Shown here in pieces: positions 23,681-33,912 of a DNA stretch of 64,000 bases (positions within the stretch are counted from its first letter, which is position 1; every line of letters starts with the position of its first letter). Made by a program: the position numbers and the translations under genes. Origin of the DNA: Adineta ricciae (lineage: Eukaryota > Rotifera > Eurotatoria > Adinetida > Adinetidae); assembly GCA_905250025.1 (NCBI GenBank), contig CAJNOJ010000222.1, positions 1 to 64,000 on the forward strand, written 5' to 3'. The notes under the pieces were generated by a model. The model saw only the letters and a list, made by a program, of their open reading frames with translations. It was not told the DNA's origin and did no database searches.

Positions 23681-24056
23681 AAACAACGCATATTTCTACC
23701 ACCATTATGTATGCAGACTCACAAATGAAACCTCTTCGTCAGAAAAGCAAATCACCGCTCTCGAAAACTATGCATCACAACTATCATTGGATGACATTCA
23801 ACCAACAAATATCACATTGCTACCAGAGTTCATCTGTTGACACGAAATCTACTCACACGAGACAAAGAACTCGTTAGATATTTTTAAGCAAACGTTTTAC
23901 CGTCCTCCGCACCTGTTCTAATCGATGCAAAATTGAAAACAGACAAAATTAGTAAAATATTACGTCTGACGCATGAGAAAGTGCATATTTTGATTCGTAA
24001 AAACGGTGCGAAATATCATTTAATACCGACGGAGAAGAAGTGTTTTCCATTAAAAT
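23681..24056 (+). pseudogene. Decayed coding remnant, family unknown
   Basis: A frame from about 23684 runs with protein-like composition to TGA near 23838. After a one-base shift it continues through L-L-T-R-D-K-E-L-V-R-Y-F, an in-frame TAA, and then A-N-V-L-P-S-S-A-P-V-L-I-D to K-C-F-P-L-K and a stop near 24056. The composition is charged and amphipathic, unlike surrounding AT-rich noise. I do not recognise the family. It could be the end of a retroelement gag-like or host gene. Confidence 0.3.
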
Positions 24057-24403
24057 AAAACTCTTTTTCATTGTTAAAATTCACATTTGAAGGTTTTTTC
24101 TGTTGAAAATGTGCGGTTTTGTCAACATAGAAACGGCATAAAATGAGACTCGTGCGTTGAGGTAGTAGAGTTTCGTTTGATGGTTGGTTTCATTATGTAT
24201 ACGCGGTTGTGTTCTGCTTGTGTGATATTGATCGTTTATTAGCGATGGGATGTAATTGTTGAATAGCGACTTTCATGGAATAAATGGCTTTGTTGTGAGC
24301 GAGCGATAGATTAATGAGCATTGGTGACGGAACGAAGATATAAATTGCAATGTGAGTGATTATTTGTCACATTCTTCGAAAATAAATCTCTTACGCTTTC
24401 AAT

Positions 24404-24960
24404 ATGCTGAAGTTCGGTGTTGCCGTTTTGATTTATGTGGTGGTGGTTGTGGGTGTTTTAGACAAGTGAGTGTCTGTATGTTTCTTTTAGGAAACAAGAG
24501 TGTTCTCTTTTTAGCCTGTGGAATTTCAGTCATTCCAGGAGTTCGAGGCGGTGACAATTGTGAATATACGTATCTGGGGTAGATACTAGTGTTGTGATGG
24601 TTGGTTATGCAGGTAATGGTGTCAAGATAGCTGGTGATCACCATGTAGGAGAGCGGGTGTTAATGGTGGTGGTGAGTGTGTTCTGTTCCGGTGCATTTGT
24701 TTCTTCGTGTTGGTATGGAGTTAAATGCATACGAAATGGCTGTAGTTGTTAAGTATGTTTGTTTCTATTTTTTAATATTTTTTAAATTCGAGTTTGTTCT
24801 TTAGAGAGCTTAGTTTACTCCAAAGTCAATGGAGGAATATCGTTGTCAAAAGGAGGCAAAAAGTAAGATTTTGTTACTGATACACGAATATTGAAATGAT
24901 AACTTTTTTTAGAACGAACATTTGACATTAAAATGGGCTTTGGACAACAGCGAGAGTGAA
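24404..24960 (+). other. Possible short multi-exon gene, unrecognised
   Basis: The ATG at 24404 opens 20 codons shaped like a signal peptide (M-L-K-F-G-V-A-V-L-I-Y then a Val run) and ends in AA|GTGAGT. Further right, 24803-24861 and 24912-24960 flank a 50-nt GTAAGA...TTTTTTTAG interval of the size common in this genome. I could not join the pieces in frame. The region is unusually G/T-rich on the + strand. The alternative is coincidental splice-like signals. Confidence 0.25.
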
Positions 24961-25109
24961 AGAGTTAGTTTTTTTTTCTCTAAATAGCTTTTTTGTTTTT
25001 CTAAATTAATAAATTATTTGAAAAGTTGAATCGGTTCGTTTATTCACTTGATCAATGAATCAACGGGGAAAAGAAAGGTTATTTCGAAGTTCAATGCACG
25101 ACAGTTATG

Positions 25110-25559
25110 TCAATGATCTGCTTTAGACTGATATGAATGTGTGTACCAGTATAATTTCTCTTGCTGAGTTCGACTAGAGGACTTTGTTGTCGTTAGTGGG
25201 GTGGGTGAGGGTGTTAAATGATAAACCTGATAGATAGATGAGCTATCATTAGAAATTTCACGAAAAATAGTCGAGACAACAAGACATTGCGATCCGTTAT
25301 GAACATTATGATTAATTTTTGTAGAACATGATTTCAACGCGTAGACGGTTTGTCCAAAAATCATATTAATAAAATACTGTTTGCTCTCGTCAGTATTTGT
25401 AACATCGAGCTTAATCTTATGTGCTAAATCGACTAACGGTAAAAGTTCTGCTATTTGTTCATCATTTAAAAAGTCGAATCCTATTTTATTATTGAACATT
25501 TGTTCAAGAACTAGTGTTGCAACATTATTCAAGCGATAAATTGTTGGTTGACGGTTGTC
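25110..25559 (-). pseudogene. Unknown conserved short gene, copy 1 (start lost)
   Basis: The frame contains T-L-V-L-E-Q-M-F-N-N-K-I-G, F-L-N-D-E-Q-I-A-E-L-L and V-D-L-A-H-K-I-K-L-D-V, then a tail of about 85 residues. Copy 2 (45166-45367) has the same frame starting at ATG TCC ACC; here that ATG reads ATC, so the start is lost unless an upstream exon supplies it. The family is unknown. Homology to unit 2 covers only the part right of TTAA at 25366-25369. Confidence 0.4.
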
Positions 25560-25712
25560 ATTGGTGGAGATGATGGAAGTGTCGACTGATATTTCTTTTT
25601 ATCTAACTAGGTAGGTAAAACTTGTCATTCTTAAAGTATAAAATAGATTTTGCTTTTTGAACAATTTTATCAACTTCATGACTGGCGTTATAAGGGAAAT
25701 ATTACTCTTACC

Positions 25713-26010
25713 CTATGTTGAAGATACAGGTTTTGAATATGGCAGAACAGTTCCAATTTTTAAGATGCCAGGACCATTTGATTGAACATACTCACAGACA
25801 TCTAAAGTTGGTGAAGTAAGACATAAGTCATTGAAAGGTATAAGTATATGGACGATAGATTTCTCAAGTTGCTCATAATACACCGATGTTATGCAAAGCT
25901 ATTCCTTTTTGTGTTTCAATAATAACGTTCGTTGCTGTGACATTTGCTAAAATAATCATTATATTAGTAACCAATATAATCAGTAATATGGATGAAAACA
26001 TTCTCTTCAT
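25713..26010 (-). pseudogene. Small secreted protein of unknown family, copy 1
   Basis: The ATG at 26010 opens a signal-peptide-like run (M-K-R-M-F-S-S-I-L-L-I-I-L). It is followed by N-V-T-A-T-N-V-I-I-E-T-Q-K-G and, after a one-base shift at about 25882, by Y-Y-E-Q-L-E-K-S-I-V-H-I-L-I-P-F-N-D-L-C and P-G-I-L-K-I-G-T-V-L-P-Y-S, with stop TAG at 25713-25715. Copy 2 (45509-45806) has the same length and the same shift. Either the gene was broken before duplication or a tiny (about 28-nt) GT-AG intron is removed. The family is not recognised. Confidence 0.45.
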
Positions 26011-26479
26011 ATAAACTTTACTTTTCAAAGTCGAAGAAAAATTTGTAGTATAATGAACGAGGAATTTGATGATAATGAATGTGTGTCTAGCTGAACTTTT
26101 TTGGATGATACATCAATGTGAGCTCGTGTTGCTTTGTTGATGTCTACGATAAATAGACTACATTCGTAAAAATTGAGATATACTCAATATCTGCTTAGTA
26201 TAAAGATCAGTGAAATGACTTGATTGACCTTAAAAGTAGATTGATCAATTGCTGGTGAAGCTCGATAACAATTATCTATAGAAATGAATAGAGATCAATC
26301 TTGAGTGGCGTAGCTATTTTAGTTTGAAGAGTTTGATTTATTGCGGCAGTTGTTTTCTGTGGAATAAATAAAAAATTTCGGTTCATTTAAATGATGTTCG
26401 TGTAAATGTGTCGGATAGAATGATATATCTTGTTTTCAATGACCAAAAGAAACGTGATAAATTGATTTAGAAAAGAACA

Positions 26480-26764
26480 CTTAAATGACATTAAATTGTA
26501 GGTACTCGGAGCAATACCATACCCAGCTGCTAAATGATACAGTGGATATTGATAAGCATACTAATGCCAGATTAATAATATTATATGCAATAAAATAAGT
26601 TGAACATGGATTTTTTCGTAGATCTTTTTTGCAAATACAATTAAACAAATTACGTAACTCACACCGCCGACAAACATCAGTATTGGACCACCATATGCAT
26701 ATACATATTTTGACGTTTGTTTCAATAATAAAATGTAATCTGTTGTCGAAGATTGTGAGGACAT
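26480..26764 (-). pseudogene. 7TM receptor N-terminal fragment
   Basis: The ATG at 26764 opens a short extracellular segment, then TM1 (G-G-P-I-L-M-F-V-G-G-V-S-Y-V). The frame then shifts within an A-rich run near 26612. In the shifted frame the typical intracellular loop L-R-K-N-P-C-S-T-Y-F and TM2 appear, ending in TAA near 26480. This is the start of the small rhodopsin-like receptors common in bdelloids (compare the intact one at 42105-43001). It lacks TM3-TM7 and lies in a segment of about 630 bp that is absent from unit 2. Confidence 0.65.
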
Positions 26765-27628
26765 TCCTATCGTAACTGACTGTTATATTCTTTTCGAGAG
26801 CAAAGCATTTGTACTTGACTGTTGGAGTTTTGATGAAAATATACGGATGACAGAATTATAGTATAATGGCATTTCAATATGTTGTTCGAGAAAATTTTTT
26901 TATTTAGTTAAAAGCCGTCAAAAATATTTCTTTCAAGTATTTATTCCAAATGACATTCTCCATTTGATTCTATTTGTTTCTTCTTTCTTTCTGTTTTAGA
27001 CTTGAGATTGTAATTAAGCGACTGTTGACGAATGTGGTTATTGAACAACCTCTACAACGATGTCATCGGTGAGTTCTTCACTTACAAACGAAGTTTTTTT
27101 CTCAATATACATGCTTATGTAACATACTCTAAGCACAGCGGAATATAATGAAACCAATAACAATAACAACAACATGGTTGTTTTTACCAGGTGGATAGTA
27201 ATAGAAGTGGTAGAGCATTGAATGAGAAAAGGATTTGAAATGCTAAAAATCCTCCACTCGTTGCAATTATATTTTTTATTTCTACGTGAATGCCGTGGCA
27301 AAGAAGATTAAAATCTGTTTTTATCTCAATAAAAATTAATAATTTTGTTCTCAACGTACTATGTTACCCGCTAAACCACAGTACGTGTGTTCTAAAAGTA
27401 CGTTTGTCTTCCTCGGTTTCTCTCTCTCTCTCCCTCTCTCATAACTTGCACACACAGGTATTTTTCGAGAATGAAAAGAGAGAATGCGTATGTTTACACT
27501 ATGAGAACACGTTGAAAGGTGAGTAATAATATGTGATGATAGCAAAAAGGAGAGGTAATAAGATATTAATGACGAATGCACTGTCTTCCATACGCACTCA
27601 CAAGCAAAACATATTATCACATTAACTA

Positions 27629-28309
27629 ATGTTATCTGCTGTCTCTCCATCATGGCAACATCTATTAACCAGAATTCTTGGTATATTGGCATCTCTCATC
27701 GCTTCTCTGGCATGGCTCGCGACCATAGCAGCTCTGTTTGGTTTATGGGCACGAGATGATTTCGTTCGATATGAACCAGACGATGGTGAAGTGGTATACA
27801 TATCCAATGTCGGAGCTGTACACAAAACTGCATTTATTATAGGCACAAGCATTACGGGAACATTCTTCTTTCTGACACTTCTATTCACGAAACTTTGTTT
27901 TGATATGGAGAATCGACGACGATTTAAACGAAGCATGTCAATTATATCCATCATTTGCAGTTTAATTGGAGGCGCATCCTTGATTCTTCTATCCATCTTT
28001 GACTCGTCCAACCATAGCGGTGCTCACTATACGTTTACTGGTCTATTTATCGTGTTTACTATACTTTCTGCTATATTTACAGTTTTCCATCGATTCTCTC
28101 GGTATCAATGGAATTTTACGGTGTATCTTCGTGTTGCATTTATAGGTCTGGTTATTCCATTGGCCATTACTTTCGCAGTCATGAGTAGCATCAAAGGACC
28201 TAACAATGTATCGACATTAAAATCTGTTGCAGCATCGATCGAATGGTCCATTGCTATTATATTTGTTATGTATCTGGCAGCATTTGGTTTAGATCTTCTT
28301 TTTTATTAA
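27629..28309 (+). CDS. DRAM/Frag1/Sfk1-family membrane protein, copy 1
   Basis: A single-exon gene of 226 residues with about six hydrophobic segments (roughly 13-38, 65-88, 103-124, 133-151, 164-186 and 204-226). The arrangement includes an extracellular loop with Y-I-S-N-V-G-A-V-H-K-T-A between TM1 and TM2. It fits the Frag1/DRAM/Sfk1 family, whose members act in lysosomal or autophagy membranes or in GPI-anchor remodelling; the exact role here is unknown. Copy 2 (46815-47495) differs at only 2 residues, while most of the dozen or so nucleotide changes are silent, so selection has kept both. Long minus-strand frames across it are shadows. Confidence 0.72.
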   Translation: MLSAVSPSWQHLLTRILGILASLIASLAWLATIAALFGLWARDDFVRYEPDDGEVVYISNVGAVHKTAFIIGTSITGTFFFLTLLFTKLCFDMENRRRFKRSMSIISIICSLIGGASLILLSIFDSSNHSGAHYTFTGLFIVFTILSAIFTVFHRFSRYQWNFTVYLRVAFIGLVIPLAITFAVMSSIKGPNNVSTLKSVAASIEWSIAIIFVMYLAAFGLDLLFY

Positions 28310-29435
28310 TGATTGTAACTTGCATTGTTGAAATCGAAAAAAAAACCAACACACGGAAATTCTGAGGGCTTTGAGGGTGTGATGATGAATAAGTGATACA
28401 GAAATGTGAACAATATACATGTCGAAAAGAAAACAATGATAAATCAGAAGAACCTAGTTGGAACTTTTCGATGTTTTTTGTTGAGGCAATAACGCGTGCT
28501 TTTATTGGACACTAAAACTGAATTTTAGAAGTATCAATGAGAATTTCTTTAATATTTACGTTGCTCACAGATTTGTTTTAAACCCAACTACAGTGTAAGA
28601 AGCAAGGATTCCGGTTTGAAATACTGAGTTGATCTTATTTCACCATCTAAGATCGTTTCATCAACATTCATTTTCAAAATTGGAGCTATGAAAAGTACAT
28701 GATAAACTGTCTTTTCGGGTTCCGTATTCATCAACCGATCAATCTTTGTTCGTTGACTCGAACTAATTTTACCGATAGTTCGACTGAGACACTTCTAATG
28801 AGTATTACTAGTATTTCATTCGTTTTATTAATCGTTAACACGATTCTTGTATAAATGAAACATTTCTATCGGCAAGACAACTGACATTACAAAGATTGTA
28901 GTCTGAATGTACAAAACTCAAAATAATTCGACATTGGTAAATGTGTCTAAAGATTTCAAAAGACTACATCGCGTTCAAAGGCACGTTAACGGATAGAGAA
29001 ACAAAAAACTTTAATTGATCAAGCACACGGAGAAGGTGAGTAGTCATGTCCTTGAGAATCTACACCTCTGGTTCTATATTGTGTAGTGTACCCACATTCA
29101 ATTCAGTTGACTATTAATGAATGTCGTTTATCTTTTAAAGAGCTTTAAGCGTTTCAGTTATTAACTCCTTTCCTTCTTCGACTTCGATTGGTTTCAATTT
29201 GAACAATTGCTTCTTTTGTATTTGATAGATCAGATTGGAAACAATAGATTCCAAATAACTTGCTCTCATCAAACAAATCCAAATTTTCTTTTACTTGACG
29301 TGTATTTCATTATTGTCTCTTTTTTATCTGAGAAATTAATTGGTATTCTTGAATATAAGAAAGATAAACTCTTGTCTATTTATGACAATAGGAAATATGA
29401 TAATTTACCGTTCAAAGTTCGAAAAAAATATGTAA
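28310..29435. other. Intergenic segment of block Y
   Basis: Conserved with 47496-48509 apart from about 145 bp found only here (28862-29003). No protein motif; probably UTRs of the convergent DRAM-like and PH-like genes. Confidence 0.4.
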
Positions 29436-29967
29436 TCAGTTCTTCATTGGCAGAACTATGGACGATAATTCATCGGCTGCGTGTTTGAATTCCTCCCGTT
29501 TGAATTTAAGAAACTCCGAGCCGAATGCACCTTTGATTTCCAAGACCTTCGGATGATCCCCACAACATACTTTACAGAGGAGTATCGGCCATGTACAAGT
29601 CAATACCATAATCATTACAGCCAAACGTGTACCCGTTGACTGATCTGTTTCTTTCATCACTTCGATATCACGCATGAAGATAGCGGTATCGACATGAGAA
29701 ATGTTCGAACAGCAACCACAACCATCGGGTTCTTGATGTCTGGCGATTATTCGTTTATCAGTGAACACAATAGATGATTTTGGCCCACAAATTGGTGAAC
29801 ATCCTTCACTACATTGATACGATCGAATGACATTTTCACCATTGAGCGTAGAAAACGTATTTAGAAAAAGATTCGGATCGTTTGGTTGTATAGTTACTGG
29901 ACTAATAAAGTCATATATAGTTTTAGGTGAAAAAATAAGTTCAAAATTCGACTTACTTTTTCGGCAT
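29436..29967 (-). CDS. Small PH-like Cys-rich protein, copy 1
   Basis: Two exons: 29967-29957 (ATG CCG AAA AA) and 29901-29436, joined over a 55-nt GTAAGT...TTAG intron, give 158 residues starting M-P-K-N-P-V. The body has C-S-E-G-C-S-P-I-C, then F-T-D-K-R-I-I-A-R and D-G-C-G-C-C, I-F-M-R-D-I-E-V, a hydrophobic segment near residues 85-105, and V-L-E-I-K-G near the end. T-D-K-R-I-I followed by a hydrophobic strand recalls small PH-like domains in membrane-associated proteins. The assignment is tentative and the function unknown. The spliced start is preferred over the unspliced ATG at 30023. Copy 2 (48510-49000) lacks exon 1. Confidence 0.62.
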
Positions 29968-30379
29968 TGAAAATCGTGTGAAAAAAAAACAATCGGCGTG
30001 AAATGAATTGCAAAATCAATCATTTTATACAGTTAGTTATTGCGACAAATAAAAAAAAAACTACGAAAGAATCGTTGTTAGTTATAAGTTCTCTGCTCTT
30101 TTGTTATTAATAGGAAAAAGGACATATTCTCTATCATGGATTTCTGATTCCTTTTTCTAAAAATGGAAACATTGAGTCATCGGTATGATAAATACATCTA
30201 CGCATTACGAAATCATGCGATTTTTTTTCATTTCTTTCGCTCAATGCATCATACTTCCGTGGAGTGTGGACTAAAAAAATAACAAATAAACGAACGAAAC
30301 TGTCCATTTTTCTCGAGAAAAAAGTCGTAATTAATATCCCACATTTTAAGTTCTCATCGATACCAATTCCGTGGATGTA

Positions 30380-31560
30380 TTTTGCTGGTTTGTTTCTTCG
30401 CATAAACATAATACTATTCGTCATTTTCTGTCTTACTTCATGTAGTAAACCTATGATAACAAAGAATTTTGTACCGAGACAAGGAATACACGTTGCATTG
30501 AATGAATAAAAACAAATTGTTGCTGAAGCATATCTGAGTGACCGAATAATTAGATTCGAATACAATTTGCAACTAATTGTATAATCATATAATGATTTTG
30601 TTTCCAAAAATTAGTCGATGAAGCAGAAGAAGCAGTACGACCTGTCCAAGCGTGACGGAATCACGTTTTTTCCTCTTGTTGACTAAATATCTCAGCAAGT
30701 TTCAGTCTGTTATTGTTGATTACTTACATAATATATATAAGCTGACTTGCCCTACACACCGTCAATGTTTCCTTAGATTTCGTTCTACTTTGATAAATTT
30801 CTAATTGAAAACTATGCCCGTGACGGAATCAGCAAAAATGGTAATGCGCTTCGAGTAGTATGTCAAAAATCGAAAAATTTAGTGAAACTATAGATGCAAC
30901 AGAAAACTGTTACATATGAAAGTTATAGTACCTATGACTACTTACATACATACGCAGGTCCAGTTAAAGTATATAAGAAAATAGTACTACAATTAGAAAA
31001 AGGTTTCGTGACGGAATCACCATTTTTCGTGATGGAATCACGTTTTCAAAAATGCGTATGTTTCTGACACCCTTTAATTTCCGAAAAATTAATTACAATA
31101 GTTCTGAGTTCGTCAGGATAATAAAGTACCCACGGATATATCTTAGAAAAATCTATTGGATCATTCTCCTGATATCTTATGAATTAGAAAATCATATCGT
31201 AAATTTTGCATTTTTGTAAATTACCACAAGGAGGTGGACCGTTACGTGGACAGGTCGAGTACGTTTTTTAATTGTAATGACTCTAATAAGAATAAGTATA
31301 TCGAAAACAATTGGATCGATTAAACCAGTTGGTTGCGTTGTCGCATAACATGGTCAACCACATTCATATGTATTATAATCAAAATGTTGTTTACATAGAT
31401 AAAAGAAAATAAAACAGAATGTGAAACAAGGAAGATAGAAGATAAAAATTGTTAAAGATATATAATGAGTTAGAATTTTATGTCTTAATATGAATTGTTT
31501 ATAGAAAAGAAACAGATAACGTTCAACCGAAACATACATTGTACCACCCAAAGATTAATC
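30380..31560 (-). pseudogene. 7TM receptor pseudogene, copy 1, split by a transposon
   Basis: The frame 31551-31357 covers the end of TM3 (V-S-V-E-R-Y-L-F-L-F), an intracellular loop, TM4 and E-C-G, then an in-frame TGA (31354-31356) before P-C-Y-A, where related receptors read on. Coding similarity continues into TM5 (D-P-I-V-F-D-I-L-I-L-I) and is then interrupted by a 620-bp element (30638-31257) in the third intracellular loop. The remaining part toward 30400 includes the loop and TM6/TM7-like hydrophobic stretches. TM1-TM2 were not found upstream. Copy 2 carries the same TGA. Confidence 0.62.
30638..31257. mobile_element. 620-bp TIR element with GTGACGGAATCAC motifs
   Basis: Terminal inverted repeats CGACCTGTCCA (30638-30648 and, inverted, 31247-31257) are flanked by AGTA (30634-30637 and 31258-31261). 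The paralogous site near 49470 is empty with a single AGTA. Inside, GTGACGGAATCAC or close variants occur about four times (near 30650, 30820, 31010 and 31028). There is no coding capacity. The 4-bp duplication does not by itself settle the superfamily. Confidence 0.82.
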
Positions 31561-32659
31561 AATAAGAATATAGTTGATCAAAATTCAACATCTACAATAA
31601 ATTGGCTCATTAAAGTGTGGTACATATCCATAATGAAAGCATATTAAAGTAAGGGGTGAGGATGGGTGAAAATTTTTCTAATGATTACAATACGCTCGTG
31701 CGCCAATCCGTGTCCAAGATATCTTACATATACACAGCATGTAACCAAAAGATTTCATAAATATCGAACAGTTTCCTATCTAATTCATGGAGCTAACATA
31801 ATTTCCATCAATTCAATTGCTGATTCCACACCCCTAACCTAAGACGCCCCATCGAAATAAAACCAAAGTTGTTCATTATTTTCCTAAGATATCCCATGAA
31901 ATGAAAATTCTTATGTGGAATAAACCAATGTAATCAGCTGTACAACAGCATGAGATCGATAGCAATTATCATGTTCAGTGAGCCAATTTTAATGACCTAG
32001 CTAAAGATCACAAAAACTATCAATTGTCAGTCAAAGAATCTTTCCACATTAATTATCATAAATCTGAGTCGGTTCCAGCCGAATTCAGCGGCGAGAAAAT
32101 CGTCAGAAAATGAACTTAACAGACCGAAACCAACCGGGCTACCGTGACCTGGGAACCTGTATTGAACAACAAGCTTAGTGCTACTAATAGTCTTTCGTGA
32201 GTACCTAGTACCAGCAAACCCTAAAGTCAAGATCAAATCAAAAATGGATTCACTGTCACTGGTTAATATCTAGTCTTATGGAATACCGTAATTCAGACTT
32301 CATTCTAGTGCATGTGTTTCTTTGATTTTTCTACTACAGCGACAACGTATTAACCCGTTTCATTCTTGTTTCTTTTTGGTCTCTTGTTTATCAACACATC
32401 TTGATAAAGAAGAACTAGCCGTCGAAACGTCCCCTAATTAGTTATATTTATTTGATTATTTTATGGTGAATTGAATCCAATGAAAATTAACTCCAAAGCT
32501 GCTGTCAATCTAGTAAACTTTATAATGAAAGCATTTTAGGTTCATACATAACCTTCAAAAGAGTTTCGTACTACTTCAATTATTGCAATCGAAATACATA
32601 TTTACTGGTGATGTGTCAAAATATATTTGTTTTCATTTGTTTTGTTCCGTTTTGAACTG
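31561..32659. other. Intergenic segment of block Y
   Basis: Strongly conserved with 49740-51224, but no reading frame keeps coding character in both copies; the frames 32027-32236 and 50440-50649 (-) look accidental. Probably regulatory or UTR sequence of neighbours. Confidence 0.4.
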
Positions 32660-33490
32660 TTATTGTGTAATGAACTTTTTTGCTGTGCAATGTAAAATTA
32701 ACATTTCGTCTTGGAATTGAAATTTTTCATTCTTATATTTATCTTTCAGATAGGAAATGCAATCCGTAATTTGTTCATCGGTCATATGCTCAGGAGAAAA
32801 GGTCGACCATAATCTATTTTGTATAAAATTAATCCAATGCTCTAATGTTATTGAACCATCGGATGTGTAACGGTATACATCATATTGGATATTTGCGAAT
32901 CCACACATTTCTAATTCTTGTATATAAGTTTCTGTAGATGGTATCGATGATAGAAATATCTCTTGTGTACGTTTATCGAATGGAAATATTTCTTTTGGAG
33001 GGCGTCCAATAATTAACAGTTTATTGTCATTCGAATCCAACTGTTCATAGAAACCTCTAAAAGCTAATAATCTTTCTTCATGCGATAATAAATGTATAAA
33101 TTGTTTTAAAAGTAAACGGTGAAATGGAGGAAGTTGTTTTTGTTGACTAAAAGTCACTGCGTCCATACAATATGTTTTGATAATACTTGATAAGTTTCGT
33201 TTGTGTATTTCATCATCTAAGATTTTCATCATACCGGATGATATATCACTAGCAATTAGATTTATTTCTTTGTTCATTTTATTTGATAACCACAAAGAAT
33301 CTTGTCCAGGTCCACAGCCAAGATCTACGACAGTGTGATTAGGTTTGAGATCTAATGCATTGAATGTAATTTCATGCAACCATTGTTGATAAGATGGTGA
33401 TTGAAATAGCGAATCAGAACGATAATTTGACGCAACATTTGTAAAATGTTGTGTAAGTTCAATCGAACGTTGATTTGAATCAGAAGCCAT
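32660..33490 (-). CDS. Class I SAM-dependent methyltransferase
   Basis: A single exon of 276 residues, starting at ATG 33490 (ATGGCTTCT) rather than the TTG six bases upstream. Motif I (V-V-D-L-G-C-G-P-G-Q) lies at about residues 54-63; the acidic residue after the second strand (I-A-S-D-I-S) is near 80; the later Rossmann strands and an F-H-R-L-L-L-K-Q motif are in place. This is the Methyltransf_25/31-like fold. The substrate cannot be told from sequence. It is the intact copy; the unit-2 counterpart (51225-52002) is disabled. The last gene of block Y, transcribed leftward. Confidence 0.8.
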   Translation of the reverse strand: MASDSNQRSIELTQHFTNVASNYRSDSLFQSPSYQQWLHEITFNALDLKPNHTVVDLGCGPGQDSLWLSNKMNKEINLIASDISSGMMKILDDEIHKRNLSSIIKTYCMDAVTFSQQKQLPPFHRLLLKQFIHLLSHEERLLAFRGFYEQLDSNDNKLLIIGRPPKEIFPFDKRTQEIFLSSIPSTETYIQELEMCGFANIQYDVYRYTSDGSITLEHWINFIQNRLWSTFSPEHMTDEQITDCISYLKDKYKNEKFQFQDEMLILHCTAKKFITQ

Positions 33491-33912
33491 AGTCAAGATA
33501 TGATTAATCTAAATATAGAAAACGAACGTTGTTTTTTACCTTAAAATCATGTGTTTTACTTTCGTACAAACGATTAGCCAAAAAATTCCTCAGTGAAGAG
33601 TCTTCGAACATAAAAACTCCCTTTTAAGTGATAAAAAGGCCATTTGCTATTGTGACGAATTCTTTAGCATGTCATGTGTCGTTACTTTAGTGCATTTTTT
33701 CTACTTTGATATCACCTTTCGTTCTCTTCCATAAATCTATGAGTATATAACGTAGGATACCTTCGGACAGGATTCGACATTTTCTTGAGCGAATTCGTTT
33801 TACAACCGCCGACCGCAATTTTAACACTGGTTCCAGATCAAACTACGACGCGCTCTATCGGTTCCAGTCATAAAGAATTTTCACCCCACTCACACACCCA
33901 CACCCACACGCT

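Larger units (their letters stand above)
25366..33912. repeat. Duplicated block Y, copy 1
   Basis: It aligns in direct orientation with 45162-52418. The main length differences are a 7TM fragment present only here (about 26253-26885), about 145 bp at 28862-29003, a 620-bp transposon at 30638-31257, and private insertions in the other copy (about 49001-49205, 49877-50100 and 51009-51133). Confidence 0.9.

Noticed and set aside
24158..24168. TGAGGTAGTAG, identical to the first 11 bases of let-7
   Set aside because: The next bases diverge, and no complementary arm lies within about 80 nt on either side, so there is no miRNA precursor; a chance match is adequate.
27622..28011. Minus-strand 129-codon frame, repeated at 46808-47197
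   Set aside because: It is the shadow of the DRAM/Frag1-like gene; nucleotide changes between copies are silent in the plus frame, not in this one.
30134..30607. 157-codon minus-strand frame
   Set aside because: It overlaps the 7TM pseudogene tail in a different frame and is not maintained in copy 2.
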